Shown: positions 26,404 to 35,519 of the stretch, in pieces
Position numbering within the stretch: the first letter of the stretch is position 1
Layout: each line of letters starts with the position of its first letter
Origin: an uncultured Bradyrhizobium sp.
GTDB taxonomy: Bacteria; Pseudomonadota; Alphaproteobacteria; Rhizobiales; Xanthobacteraceae
DNA length: 64,000 bases
Direction: 5' to 3'
Assembly: GCF_936943645.1 (NCBI RefSeq)
Contig: NZ_CAKZJO010000051.1
Span: 186,001-250,000, forward strand
Program-made: the position numbers and the translations under genes
The notes under the pieces: model-generated
The model's input: only the letters and a program-made list of their open reading frames with translations
What the model was told of the DNA's origin: nothing
Databases searched by the model: none

Positions 26404-27975
26404 CTACCACCAGCTCCGCTGCATCGGCTGCGTCGACTGATAATACTGGTACTGGCCACGCTGCCGGCGCGGATTGGCCTGCTGGACGTAGGGATCGCGC
26501 TGCTGGAAGAAGAAGCCGAAGCCGTTGCCGCCATTGTCCCAGCCGTCATCGCTGGCGATCATGGCAGGCGCGGTCGGCTTGCGCGTGATGAAGCCGCCTT
26601 GCGGCTGATCGCTCAGCACCGCGACGAACTCGGTCCGGTAATTGGTCTCGGCGCTCAGCGGCTCGTCCGAGATGATGATCGAGGAGCGCGGCAATGCGGT
26701 CGGCCCGATGCGGTCCCACACGTCTTGCGGGATGGTGATGCGGTCGAGCGCATTGCGGGCCTCGTCGCCGTTCTCGATCGTGACCACGCTCCAGCGCAGC
26801 CCCGTGTCGGTCTTGGCCATCGCCGTGAAGATATGGGTGCCGAGCGGCTGCTCGGGATTGCGGATCGTGACGGGGACCTCGATGCTGGTGTCGAACACCT
26901 CGCCGCCGCCATCGGGGGCCGGCTTGTGCGTGTTTCGCCGCACATAGAGCTTCTGCGTCGAACGGCTGATGTAGACCGAGACCGGCTCGCCCGCGAGCTT
27001 TGCGTCGGTTGCGGCCTTGACGGCATCGGCCTTCCTGGCCGCCGCGGCCTTGGCGGCGTCCTTCGTCGCAGCCACGGCATCGCGCTTCGGCTGCGCGGCA
27101 GCCTTGGCGGCGTCGAGCTGCGTCGCCGCGTCAGCGGCCTTGGTCGCGGTCTTCTGCTTCAGCTCCTCGGCCTTGGCGCGGGCCTGATCGGTTTTGGCAT
27201 TCGCAAGCGTCTTGTCGGCGAAGGCGAGCTCGGCGTCAGCGCGGGCCTTCTGCTGCTCCAGCTTGCGCAGCAAAGCGGGGAGCGATGAAGCTTCTTTTGC
27301 GGCGACGGAAGCAGCCTTCTTGGCCTCGTCCGCAGCCCTTGTCGCCTCGGCGGCCTCGGCGGAGAGCTCGTTTGCCCGGCTCGGGGCCGCGGCGATGGCT
27401 TCCGGCTTCGGTACGAACAGCGAGGGGTGAGATATCTCGGTCGGGACTGAATCGTGGGGCGAGATGATGACGCGCATCCCGATATAGGTCTTGTCGAACA
27501 GGTTCTCGGCGAAGCCAAACGGCATGCGTACGCAGCCGTGTGAGGCGGCGTAGCCGGGTAGCGGTCCGCCATGCAGAGCGATGCCGTTCCAGGTGATGCG
27601 CTGCATGTTCGGCATCCAGGCATCGTCATACATGGTCGAGCGATGGTCCTTGTCCTTCTCGACGATGGCGAAGACGCCGGCCGGCGTCTCGCGTCCCGTA
27701 GTGCCGGTGGACACCGGCGCCCGCAGGATCCAGCCATCGGCGTCGTAGAAAGTGACCTGCTGGCTCTTGATCGAGACGATCGCCATGATCGGTTCGCCGG
27801 CCTGGCGCGGGGCCACCGCCTCGGCCGGCTGGCGCGCCTGCTTGGCCGCGCTCGCCGGCGCGACTGACGCCAGCACCGCCGCAGAAACCGCCATCGCCGC
27901 CAATGTCACAATTCCGGGAGGCCCCCGACGCCGCATCGCCTTGGTGGGTTGCGCCGTCGTCATCAGGTTTTTCAT
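26404..27975 (-). CDS. L,D-transpeptidase family protein with a second, degenerate domain
   Basis: A 523-residue envelope protein. After a 40-residue N-terminus with a hydrophobic export segment comes a YkuD catalytic domain (about 60-175) with IALHGGPLPGY and the catalytic SHGCVRM. A long Ala/Lys/Glu-rich helical segment (about 190-330) of coiled-coil character follows. A second region (about 335-480) again looks like a YkuD fold (VSVYISRSTQKLYVRR, PLGTHIFTA, SSIIISDEPLS) but has no HGC motif, so it should be inactive. The C-terminus is Gln/Arg/Tyr rich. Family members make 3-3 peptidoglycan cross-links or attach proteins to peptidoglycan. GAGGATGGC precedes ATG 27975. Confidence 0.9.
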   Translation of the reverse strand: MKNLMTTAQPTKAMRRRGPPGIVTLAAMAVSAAVLASVAPASAAKQARQPAEAVAPRQAGEPIMAIVSIKSQQVTFYDADGWILRAPVSTGTTGRETPAGVFAIVEKDKDHRSTMYDDAWMPNMQRITWNGIALHGGPLPGYAASHGCVRMPFGFAENLFDKTYIGMRVIISPHDSVPTEISHPSLFVPKPEAIAAAPSRANELSAEAAEATRAADEAKKAASVAAKEASSLPALLRKLEQQKARADAELAFADKTLANAKTDQARAKAEELKQKTATKAADAATQLDAAKAAAQPKRDAVAATKDAAKAAAARKADAVKAATDAKLAGEPVSVYISRSTQKLYVRRNTHKPAPDGGGEVFDTSIEVPVTIRNPEQPLGTHIFTAMAKTDTGLRWSVVTIENGDEARNALDRITIPQDVWDRIGPTALPRSSIIISDEPLSAETNYRTEFVAVLSDQPQGGFITRKPTAPAMIASDDGWDNGGNGFGFFFQQRDPYVQQANPRRQRGQYQYYQSTQPMQRSWW

Positions 27976-28172
27976 GCCATCCTCGGTCGAAATGCCGGCC
28001 CGCTCGTGCCGATCATGTATCAGATTGCGATCATTGAATTAAGAAATCGCAGCCGCCTTACGTTCCGTCTGTGGCGATATTCGGCACGGCCCGGCGGTAA
28101 ACCCCTCATATACGACGGCCTGAGCCGGCGGAAGGTCGGTTGCAGCCCGGGCTGGTCCGAAGCTGGCGGCGG

Positions 28173-29654
28173 TCACTGCGGCAGAATGTCCGCCTCTGCC
28201 GGCGAGGACGCGCCCGTCAGGCGCCCAGTGCCTCGGGAGTTGAAGCCCCGCAGGAACCGCAGCGACAGCGTCCGGATATTTGCGACGTTGAGGAGCCAGG
28301 CCGTCGCGGCATAAGCGAGGCCGCCGGCGAGACTGACGATGACGAGCGCGACAAGGCCGGTGCCGCTGACCTGCGAACGCGCAACCAGAATGGCGGCCGC
28401 CATCGCCGCGGCCGAAACGGCAACCCCGGCAAGCCGGTTGACATCGAACGGCACGGGATGAGCGCGGTGCATCAGGACGACGGCAACGACGAGACCGATC
28501 GCCTCGGTCGCCAGCGTTGCCAGCGCCGCACCATAGATGCCGTAGCCGGCGACCAGCGCGACCATCAGGACCACGCTGACGACCAGCGTGGCGAAGGACT
28601 GCGCCGCCAGCATGAAGGGGCGCTCGGCGAGCTGGAAGCTGATCTGGACGTAGAACTGATTGGCGATCCCGAAGAAGCGGGCGAGCACCAGGGTCGGAAG
28701 CAGCGCTGACACGCCGGCGCGGAAGTCGACGCCGACGAGCGTGCCGGCGACCTGATCCGCCGCCAGCGCGAGCCAGACCGCAACGGGCGTGACGACGACG
28801 AGCAGAAGCTCGAGGCTCTCGGTCAGCCGCTCCCGCGTCGTCTCCCTGTTATTCTCGGACAAGGACCGGAACACCAGCGGCACGGTGGCCGCGGCGACGC
28901 TGGATGCGATCATGACCATGAACTGGCGCGGCAAGTCGGCAGCAACGCCAAAAATGCCGGCGGCGTCCTTGCCGAGCAGGTAAGCGACGATGAGCCGGTC
29001 GCAGGCCGAATAGACCGCAACGGAGAGGCCGGCGAGCGTCAGCGGCAGGCCGTAGCGCGCCAGCTGCATGAACTGGCTGCGCTCGAAGCGCGCGATCCTG
29101 GTGCGGTCGCCGACGAGATTGAGGATGATCCCGGTGAGGGACCCCAGGCCGAACGCCGCGAGCAGCCCCAATCCGCCCCAGCCGAGCCAGATGCCGACGA
29201 GGCCGAATCCGACACTGGACACGCTGCGCACGATCGAGATCGCGGCAAACCGGTAGGGACGCAACTTGGCGCGTTCGAACTCCTGGCCGACATCGACCGC
29301 ATTGGCCATGATCGCGACGAACATGCTGGCGAGCAGCAGCTCGACGCTGACGTCGCTGCGGAACAGGAACACCAGCGGCGTGGTGGCGCAGAGCACCGCG
29401 ACGGTCAGGCCGAAGGCGACCATCGCCGTGCCGCGAAAATCCACCTCCGCCGACATCGCCTGATAGCGCGACACCGAGAGCTTGATCCAGGCGAAGAAGA
29501 TCGCGCCCAGGATGCCGGCGAGGCTGAGGCCGACGACATAGACGCCATACTCCGCCGGCGTCAGCAGCCGCGTATAGGCCGTGACGGCAAAGAAGCCCAC
29601 CGCCGCAGGCAGGATATAGGCGATCAGATAGATCGAGAAATGGCGGTTCAGCAT
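28173..29654 (-). CDS. Polysaccharide flippase (Wzx-like, MVF/MATE fold)
   Basis: A 493-residue integral membrane protein with about 12-14 hydrophobic helices, beginning YLIAYILPAAVGFFAV and containing the typical TRLLTPAEYGVYVV segment. It belongs to the polysaccharide biosynthesis / oligosaccharide flippase group, which moves lipid-linked glycans across the inner membrane. The nearby GH10 glycosidase and DUF6492 protein fit a surface-polysaccharide function. No glycosyltransferase of a usual kind or polymerase is in reach, so the glycan is unknown. Confidence 0.9.
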   Translation of the reverse strand: MLNRHFSIYLIAYILPAAVGFFAVTAYTRLLTPAEYGVYVVGLSLAGILGAIFFAWIKLSVSRYQAMSAEVDFRGTAMVAFGLTVAVLCATTPLVFLFRSDVSVELLLASMFVAIMANAVDVGQEFERAKLRPYRFAAISIVRSVSSVGFGLVGIWLGWGGLGLLAAFGLGSLTGIILNLVGDRTRIARFERSQFMQLARYGLPLTLAGLSVAVYSACDRLIVAYLLGKDAAGIFGVAADLPRQFMVMIASSVAAATVPLVFRSLSENNRETTRERLTESLELLLVVVTPVAVWLALAADQVAGTLVGVDFRAGVSALLPTLVLARFFGIANQFYVQISFQLAERPFMLAAQSFATLVVSVVLMVALVAGYGIYGAALATLATEAIGLVVAVVLMHRAHPVPFDVNRLAGVAVSAAAMAAAILVARSQVSGTGLVALVIVSLAGGLAYAATAWLLNVANIRTLSLRFLRGFNSRGTGRLTGASSPAEADILPQ

Positions 29655-29864
29655 GCGAGCACGGGACCGGCAGCGGTCTTGCGAATATGACGGCGGTTAA
29701 TCAATGCGACCTTGGCCGGGCGAAGGAACTACGCCGCAGCATCGCTGAAGAGTGTCACATAAGTCTGCAGATCGGGCCGCGAATGCGGCTTCGCAGCCGC
29801 TTTTGCGCATTAGCGTTAAATTTGCCCTTCCTCGAACAGTCAGGCGCAATCACGAAAGGAGACA

Positions 29865-29966
29865 ATGGCCTGCGGGCGGCGGAGGTTAACCCAACACCGC
29901 GAAACCCCGGCGTCGCAAGGCGCCGCTTGGTACGATGCTGCGTTGGCTCGAAAAGGATCGTCGTGA
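29865..29966 (+). CDS. Possible 33-residue leader peptide coupled to the GH10 gene
   Basis: AAAGGAG followed closely by ATG 29865 opens a frame of 33 codons rich in Arg and Ala. Its TGA stop (29964-29966) overlaps the GTG start of the glycosidase (29963) as GTGA, a typical coupling arrangement. The peptide resembles nothing I know. The remainder of the 308-base gap 29655-29962 shows no other gene. It could equally be a chance frame. Confidence 0.35.
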   Translation: MACGRRRLTQHRETPASQGAAWYDAALARKGSS

Positions 29967-31030
29967 CCAGGCTCGATAGACGCGAATTCCTTCTTGGCGG
30001 CGCCGCAGCCCTCGCGGTGGGCGCGTCTGCGTCGGCGGCACCGGCTTCAAAGCTCGCCCAGCGCCGTCCGGGTTTCGGCGCGGCCGCAACGCTCTGGGAT
30101 CTGCAGGCCGACCCGCGGCTCGGCGAAGCCATCAGCACCTATTGCACGCAGGTGGTGCCGGTGCTCGAGCTGAAATGGCCGATGCTGCGGCCGAATGCGC
30201 ACACGTTCAATTTCGAGCGCGCCGACGCGATCCTGGATTTTGCGCGTGACAACGACCTGACGATGCGCGGCCACGCGCTGGCCTGGTATCACGACATTCC
30301 CGACTGGACCAAGCAGATCAAGGACGCCCGCGGCGTCGAGCGCGCCTATGTCGACCACATCGGCACTGTCGTCTCCTACTACAAGGACAAGCTGACCTCG
30401 TGGGACGTCGTCAACGAACCAATCCCGGACAATCCCCGCAGCCCGAAGGATCGACGCGATACGTTCTGGACCCAGCATCTCGGCCAGAGCTGGATCCCGC
30501 TGGCGTTCCGCACGGCGGCTGCGGCCGATCCCTTCGTCAAGCTCGCGATCAACGAATATGACATCGAGTCCGCCAAGGACTCGTTCATCGCCAAGCGCGC
30601 GGCCTATCGCAATTTGATCATGGACCTGCTCGACCAGGGCGTCCCGCTGCACGCCGTCGGCTTGCAATCGCATCTGCATGCCGAGCTCGAGATCGACACC
30701 CACGGGCTCGCCGAGTTCGTCACCGAGCTGCGCTCCTGGGGCCTCGAAGTGCTCGTCACCGAGCTCGATGTCGACGACCAGAAGCTGAGCGGAACTCCTG
30801 CGCAGCGCGACGCCATCGTCGCCAAGCGCGTCGACGATCTCCTGACCGCGATCTCGACCAGCGGCCCGGTGCGCTCGATCCTGACCTGGGGACTGTCGGA
30901 CCGCTATAGCTGGATCAACGGCGTCTTCGCCCGCGCCGACAAGCAGCCGAACCGGCCGCTGCCGCTCGACGGCGAGTTCAAGCCGAAGCCGTTCCTGGAC
31001 GTGATCAGCAAGTTCACGAAGGACGCTTGA
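29963..31030 (+). CDS. Tat-exported GH10 family glycosidase (endo-1,4-beta-xylanase type)
   Basis: A 355-residue exported enzyme. The N-terminus has a Tat signal, LDRREFLLGGAAAL, ending in ASAAPA. The catalytic barrel has the GH10 acid/base glutamate in WDVVNEP and the nucleophile in VLVTELDVDD, with MRGHALAWYHDIPDW upstream. It should hydrolyse beta-1,4-xylan-like or related glycans in the periplasm or outside. GTG 29963 (AGGATC upstream) puts the twin-arginine motif in the correct place; longer in-frame starts would bury it. It is divergent from the flippase gene, so trimming an own surface glycan is an alternative to plant-wall digestion. Confidence 0.9.
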   Translation: MTRLDRREFLLGGAAALAVGASASAAPASKLAQRRPGFGAAATLWDLQADPRLGEAISTYCTQVVPVLELKWPMLRPNAHTFNFERADAILDFARDNDLTMRGHALAWYHDIPDWTKQIKDARGVERAYVDHIGTVVSYYKDKLTSWDVVNEPIPDNPRSPKDRRDTFWTQHLGQSWIPLAFRTAAAADPFVKLAINEYDIESAKDSFIAKRAAYRNLIMDLLDQGVPLHAVGLQSHLHAELEIDTHGLAEFVTELRSWGLEVLVTELDVDDQKLSGTPAQRDAIVAKRVDDLLTAISTSGPVRSILTWGLSDRYSWINGVFARADKQPNRPLPLDGEFKPKPFLDVISKFTKDA

Positions 31031-31042
31031 GGGCGCTGGATC

Positions 31043-31993
31043 TCAGCGCGCCTCCGGCGCGACGGATTCGGCCGCCGCGTCCACGTGGTCGGGTACAAGG
31101 CTCGGCGCCCGGCGATCGCGCGAATTGAGGCGAAACACGTCGCGGATGTCGTCGACGGAGGTCGACGAATAGGACTGGATGCAGAGCGCGACCTGCTCGG
31201 GCGACGCGGCGCGCATCATCGCTTCGATGGCTGGACGATCGAGCGGCGTGTCGTCCCAATGCGAGACCGCGATGCTGTCCTCCGTGACCCGATGGGTCGC
31301 CAGATGCGCGGGCGAGCTCGCGACGAAATGGCCGTACATCAGATATTCCGAGAACTTCTTCTTCCGGCACAGCGCCAGGACCCAGTTCAAACCCGTCGCC
31401 GACTTGATTTGCGCGGTCATCGCACGCGCGGTGTCCTTGTCCCAGACCAGGGCATTACCGACGTAATCGTCGGCGGGGAAGGTGCGCTCCTTGATGCCAA
31501 GCAGCTGATCGACGGTGCGCAGCCACAGCCCATGCAAGGGGTGGTCGGCGCCGATGTCCTTCGGCGTGACGAACAGCGGCGTCTTCTCGGCCCCGGCATA
31601 TTGGCCGACATCGAATTCGCGGAAGAACAAATTGTCCGAATCCAGGATGCAGACGCGCTGCTCGGGCGCGTCGAGCACGCCGGCGATCTTGAGAATCTGC
31701 TGGATGTGCCAGCCGTGGACGGGAGACGACAGCAGCGACAGCCAGACGCGCCGCTTGCTGATGAACTGAAGCGCCGGCGGCAGCGCGAACAGCCATTTCG
31801 GCAAGTACCGCGAGGCCGGAACGATGACCCGCTTGTCGGACGCGAAGCGATCGAACAGCGGCACGTCCTCATCGTTAACGAGAACATAATGCCGCGTGTA
31901 TCCCGAAAGCCAGGTGTCGATGCTCTCGCTGAGCAGCGAAAAGCGTTCGATATCCTTGGCGTAGCTGGCAGTCAGCAGGGCAACGGAATGCAT
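31043..31993 (-). CDS. DUF6492 protein, glycosyltransferase-like
   Basis: A protein of about 316 residues. The start SVALLTASYAKDIERF, the RVCILDSDNLFF segment (a DxD-like motif) and PADDYVGNALVWD fit the DUF6492 family, which has a GT-A-like appearance. Activity is not established for the family as far as I know. It is convergent with the GH10 gene, 12 bases apart. ATG 31993 matches the usual family start; a GTG 11 codons upstream is possible. Confidence 0.75.
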   Translation of the reverse strand: MHSVALLTASYAKDIERFSLLSESIDTWLSGYTRHYVLVNDEDVPLFDRFASDKRVIVPASRYLPKWLFALPPALQFISKRRVWLSLLSSPVHGWHIQQILKIAGVLDAPEQRVCILDSDNLFFREFDVGQYAGAEKTPLFVTPKDIGADHPLHGLWLRTVDQLLGIKERTFPADDYVGNALVWDKDTARAMTAQIKSATGLNWVLALCRKKKFSEYLMYGHFVASSPAHLATHRVTEDSIAVSHWDDTPLDRPAIEAMMRAASPEQVALCIQSYSSTSVDDIRDVFRLNSRDRRAPSLVPDHVDAAAESVAPEAR

Positions 31994-32272
31994 GGGAAGC
32001 GCGCTCGAATGGCCATCAGGCCGCACTCATATCCGCGCGGCGAGACCGGGGAAACTCACAAACGGAATCAAGGTAAAATGAAACGAAGCGTTAGCCATCC
32101 GGCAGGGAGGACCATGCCCGCCTGGAGCGAGCTCGTCAGCCATCACGGACGAATACGGGTTCACTCGCCAAAGCTGTGAATGACCCAGTTGCAGCTTGAT
32201 TATTTGGCGCCACCGCGCAAGATTGTTCCTGCGTTTTGATTTGGACGAATATTTTTCGACTGGGGGGTCGTT

Positions 32273-32362
32273 ATGGGTGTGATCGAATTTTTTGGGGGTA
32301 CCTCGTTGAGCGACGAGGGTCGCAAGGACCTGCAAGACTTGCTGGTCGCCGAGAAAAAGTAG
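32273..32362 (+). CDS. Small conserved-looking ORF of 29 residues
   Basis: GGGGGG seven bases upstream supports ATG 32273. The predicted peptide begins MGVIEFFGGTSLSDEGRKDL and ends in AEKK: an apolar glycine-containing start followed by an amphipathic charged helix. The stretch from the DUF6492 start to here (31994-32272) has no other gene. It precedes the phosphopantetheinyl transferase gene by 229 bases on the same strand. No carrier-protein serine motif is present. Function unknown. Confidence 0.5.
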   Translation: MGVIEFFGGTSLSDEGRKDLQDLLVAEKK

Positions 32363-32591
32363 GCTTCATCGGCCGGGGCGCCGTACGAATCGTCAAGCTT
32401 CACGTTTCCAAAGACCACTCGCGCGCCGAGTTGAGGTCTCGCACAAGCTTGCGCCTGTAAACCGGCCGGCAAATCGACAAGAATTCGCCTGAGTGGATCG
32501 GTAGAACCGGTCTGGTTGGTTGATTCTTGCTCAGTTGTTTCTTCCGTCGGGACCGGGATTTGCCCTCGGCCTGACGCAAAAGGCCCAATTG

Positions 32592-33323
32592 ATGGCGGAC
32601 GACAGAATCGAACTCTTTGTCGGACTGATCGAGTCCATTGACGCGCCGGGCGCGGTCGAGACGTGCCGGCGGCTGCTCTCGGTCGACGAACGGCTCCGGG
32701 CCGACCGCTTCATGTTCGAGCGGCATCGGCGGCAGTATATTTTCGCGCATGCCATGCTGCGCCTGGCGCTGTCGCAGGTCGCCCCCAACGTCGCGCCGTC
32801 CGACTGGTCCTTTGGAGCCGGTCGCTACGGGCGGCCGTTCGTCGCGGCGCCCGAGACCTCGACCGCGCTGCATTTCAGCCTGTCTCACGCCGATGGCTGC
32901 GTCGCCTGCGTGGTATCGCGGCACGAGACCGTCGGCATCGACGTCGAAACCGTGTCGCGACGGGTGGCGCCGCTGTCCACCGCGCTTCGCTTCTTTGCGC
33001 CGGAGGAGGTCGAAACGTTGCGCGGACTGCCGGAGCCCGCCGCCACCGAGCGCTTCTTCGACTACTGGACGCTCAAGGAGGCCTATCTGAAGGCCAGGGG
33101 CTTTGGCCTCAATCTGCCGCTCGACGCCTTCGCGATGCAGGTGTCGCGCGAGGCCATCGAGATCAGCTTCAAGCCCGATATCGCCGACGATCCCGATGGC
33201 TGGCGCTTCTCGCTGTGCTCGCCATCGCCATCGCATCGTCTCGCGATCGCCGACGGCTCCCGTGCGGGCGGTGGCCTTCCCATCAGCCGGAATGCCTGGC
33301 CGCTGCAGCAAGCGGCTGAATAG
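32592..33323 (+). CDS. 4'-phosphopantetheinyl transferase, Sfp type
   Basis: A 243-residue enzyme that transfers phosphopantetheine from CoA to a carrier protein. Signatures are the HFSLSHADGCVAC block, VGIDVE with the metal-binding aspartate and glutamate, and FFDYWTLKEAYLKARG with the WxxKEAxxK motif. Sfp-type enzymes serve polyketide, nonribosomal peptide or siderophore synthases; none is in the window, so the partner lies elsewhere. I chose ATG 32592; the ribosome-binding site is weak. Confidence 0.92.
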   Translation: MADDRIELFVGLIESIDAPGAVETCRRLLSVDERLRADRFMFERHRRQYIFAHAMLRLALSQVAPNVAPSDWSFGAGRYGRPFVAAPETSTALHFSLSHADGCVACVVSRHETVGIDVETVSRRVAPLSTALRFFAPEEVETLRGLPEPAATERFFDYWTLKEAYLKARGFGLNLPLDAFAMQVSREAIEISFKPDIADDPDGWRFSLCSPSPSHRLAIADGSRAGGGLPISRNAWPLQQAAE

Positions 33324-33335
33324 TGCGCCGCGCTA

Positions 33336-33363
33336 CTCCCTCTCCCCGTTCTTACGGAGGGAG
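33336..33363. terminator. Hairpin between convergent PPTase and HDAC-family genes
   Basis: CTCCCTC (33336-33342) pairs with GAGGGAG (33357-33363) around a 14-base loop in the 48-base gap between two convergent stops. It may serve both genes. The sequence also resembles a short dispersed Bradyrhizobium element. Confidence 0.5.
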
Positions 33364-33371
33364 GTGAAAGA

Positions 33372-34397
33372 TCACCTCGCCTCTTCGAATCCTGCCAGCA
33401 CCGAGGTCAGGTTCGCGCCCAGAATATCCGAGAGATAGCCGCCCTCCTGCACAAGCACGGTCGGCAGGCCCAGCCTGGCAAGGGCCTGGCCGATGCGGCG
33501 GAAGCCGGGCGTGGTGACGGCGAGCCCCTTGAGCGGATCATGTTCGGACGCGTCGAGGCCGAGCGCGATGACGAGCGCGCCGGGGGCAAAGGACTCGATG
33601 GCCTTGCGCGCGACCTCCATCGCCTGCATGTAGCCGTCATCGCCGGTGCCGATCGCCAAGGGAATGTTGAGATTGGTGCCGAGGCCCGGACCCTCGCCCC
33701 GCTCAGGCGCATAGCCCCAAACATAGGGATAATACGCGACGGGATCGGCATGGATCGAGATCGTGTAGACGTCCGGCCGGGCGTAGAAGATGCCCTGCGT
33801 GCCGTTGCCGTGGTGGACATCGACGTCGAGGATGACGACGCGCTCGTGCTTCTGCCGCAGATGCGCCGCGGCGATCGCGCTGTTGTTGAGGAAGCAGAAG
33901 CCGCCGGCCATGTCGCGATAGGCGTGATGACCGGGCGGACGGCAGAGCGCATAGACCGCGTCCTCACCGTCCATCACCATCTGCGCGGCAGTGACCGCAA
34001 CGTCGGTGGCGGCGCAGGCCGCGGCCCAGGTGCCCGGACCGATCGGCGCCGCGGTGTCGGCGGTGTGCCAGCCGAGCTTGCCGACGATGTGGGTCGGATA
34101 GGTCGCGGCATGCCGGACCGGGTGGATGTTGCCGATCATCTCCGGGCCGGCATCACCGAGCGCCGTCCAGGCATCCCAGGCTTCGCTCAGGAACGACAGA
34201 TATTCCGGGCTGTGAATGCGCGCGCGAGGCCCCTGCCCGAACGTGGTCGGCTCGACCAGCTGGTGCTTGCCGTCCTTCAGCCCCTTGAGCAGCCGGTCGG
34301 CGCGCTCGGGCTGCTCGGTGGTGCGCTTGACGACGCCGCGGACCAGGAAGAATTGCGGATCGTGGCTGCGGTGCAGTTCGGTATGGACGGCTTTCAC
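33372..34397 (-). CDS. Histone-deacetylase family amidohydrolase (acetylpolyamine type)
   Basis: A 341-residue zinc hydrolase of the arginase/deacetylase superfamily. Key parts are RPPGHHAYRD with the catalytic histidine pair, LDVDVHHGNGTQ with Asp and His zinc ligands, and LGLDASEHDPL with the third ligand. Bacterial members closest to this pattern deacetylate acetylpolyamines or similar acetyl amides. This fits loosely with the amine-catabolic region 5 kb away. Start is GTG 34397 with GGAGTGTTTGA before it. Confidence 0.9.
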   Translation of the reverse strand: MKAVHTELHRSHDPQFFLVRGVVKRTTEQPERADRLLKGLKDGKHQLVEPTTFGQGPRARIHSPEYLSFLSEAWDAWTALGDAGPEMIGNIHPVRHAATYPTHIVGKLGWHTADTAAPIGPGTWAAACAATDVAVTAAQMVMDGEDAVYALCRPPGHHAYRDMAGGFCFLNNSAIAAAHLRQKHERVVILDVDVHHGNGTQGIFYARPDVYTISIHADPVAYYPYVWGYAPERGEGPGLGTNLNIPLAIGTGDDGYMQAMEVARKAIESFAPGALVIALGLDASEHDPLKGLAVTTPGFRRIGQALARLGLPTVLVQEGGYLSDILGANLTSVLAGFEEAR

Positions 34398-34418
34398 TCA
34401 AACACTCCGTGCTCGCAT

Positions 34419-34476
34419 GCTCTGGTTTTGACGCATTTTCTTCACGCGAACCGGCATCCACTTCGCTCGAAAACGC
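34419..34476. repeat. Dispersed Bradyrhizobium-type intergenic element
   Basis: The sequence from TGGTTTTGACGCATTTTC to CTTCGCTCGAAAACGCT, with TTCACGCGAACCGGCATCC in the middle, is an element I recognise from many Bradyrhizobium intergenic regions. It lies in the 183-base gap before the HDAC-family gene; nothing else is seen in that gap. Confidence 0.7.
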
Positions 34477-34580
34477 TGTTCAGGCTTTGCCGCAGAGTCT
34501 TGATCGCTGCGGTCGCTGGATGCAAGCAAGAAGAATGCCGTCTCGACTGCCCTGCACCGGAAGCAGAGCGCCTGCGCCGT

Positions 34581-35519
34581 TCAGCAGCGCCCGCGCTGGA
34601 GGCAGTGCTCGCGGCCCTGCTGATCGGTGCGGAAGGATTCGATGAAGCCGCCCTGACGCTGGGTGACGAAGACGCTCTTGCCGTCGCTGCCGCCGAAGGC
34701 GAGGTTGGTCGGCTCCTTGGCTTTCAGCGCGATCTCGCGCTCGACCGCGCCATTGGGCTTCATCAGCGCAACGGTGCCCTTGAGGATGCGGGCGACATAG
34801 AGACGGCCGGCCACGTCGGTGCGCAGCCCGTCGACGGTGTCGGGCTGAAATGCCTTGACCAGCTTTGCAGCCGTCAGCTCGTTGCCGTTGATGGCATAGG
34901 ACCAGATCTGGCCGCTGCTGGATTCCCCGACATAGAGCGTCTTGCCGTCGGGGCTGAGATCGATGCCGTTGGTGGTGCCCATCGCGCGCGGTGACGCCAT
35001 CACCTGGCCCTGCACCGTGCCGTCGGCGGCTTTCGCAATCCGCCAGATGTGGCCTTCCCTGCCCTTCCAGTTCGGATCGCTCGCATAGATCGTGCCGTCG
35101 CGGGCGATCGTGATGTCGTTGGGCTGGTTCATCTCGTCGGAGTGAAACCAGAGGGACGGCTCCGTCGATCCCTTCGGGATCGCGAGGATGTTGTGCTTCT
35201 TGTAGTCGGCGATGAACATGGTGCCGCTGCGATCGAAGCGGATGGCGTTGCCGACACTGCCCTCGGGCAGGGTCGTGAACAGCTCCGAGGCGGCGCCGCC
35301 CGCGGGCAATTTGCCGATGGTGCCGGGCTTGCCGAGATTGACGACGAACAGATTGCCATCGAGATCGGCGGCAGGCCCTTCGATGCCGAAGGTATATTCG
35401 CTTGCGGGCGTCACCTGCACACTGTCGAACAGCTTGGTGTCGGCGGCGGCCAGCGGCGTCGCGACAAGCAGGATGCTACTGCACAGGCACCAGAAATTCC
35501 TGCCGGATGTAATAGCCAT
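34581..35519 (-). CDS. Exported SMP-30/NHL-type beta-propeller protein
   Basis: A 312-residue protein with a signal peptide of about 26 residues (LVATPLAAADT), then a six-bladed propeller pattern: FGIEGPAADLDGNLFVV, MFIADYKKHNILA, NDITIARDGTIYASDP, NGIDLSPDGKTLYV, DGLRTDVAGRLYVA. Related proteins are gluconolactonase-like calcium-dependent lactonases. It starts inside the end of the upstream sugar dehydrogenase gene, so the two are probably translated together and could act in series: oxidation to a lactone, then hydrolysis (inference). Confidence 0.85.
   Translation of the reverse strand: MAITSGRNFWCLCSSILLVATPLAAADTKLFDSVQVTPASEYTFGIEGPAADLDGNLFVVNLGKPGTIGKLPAGGAASELFTTLPEGSVGNAIRFDRSGTMFIADYKKHNILAIPKGSTEPSLWFHSDEMNQPNDITIARDGTIYASDPNWKGREGHIWRIAKAADGTVQGQVMASPRAMGTTNGIDLSPDGKTLYVGESSSGQIWSYAINGNELTAAKLVKAFQPDTVDGLRTDVAGRLYVARILKGTVALMKPNGAVEREIALKAKEPTNLAFGGSDGKSVFVTQRQGGFIESFRTDQQGREHCLQRGRC

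Noticed and set aside
33336..33363. Riboswitch-like structure before the HDAC-family gene
   Set aside because: The hairpin lies at the 3' ends of two convergent genes, so a terminator is the simpler reading.
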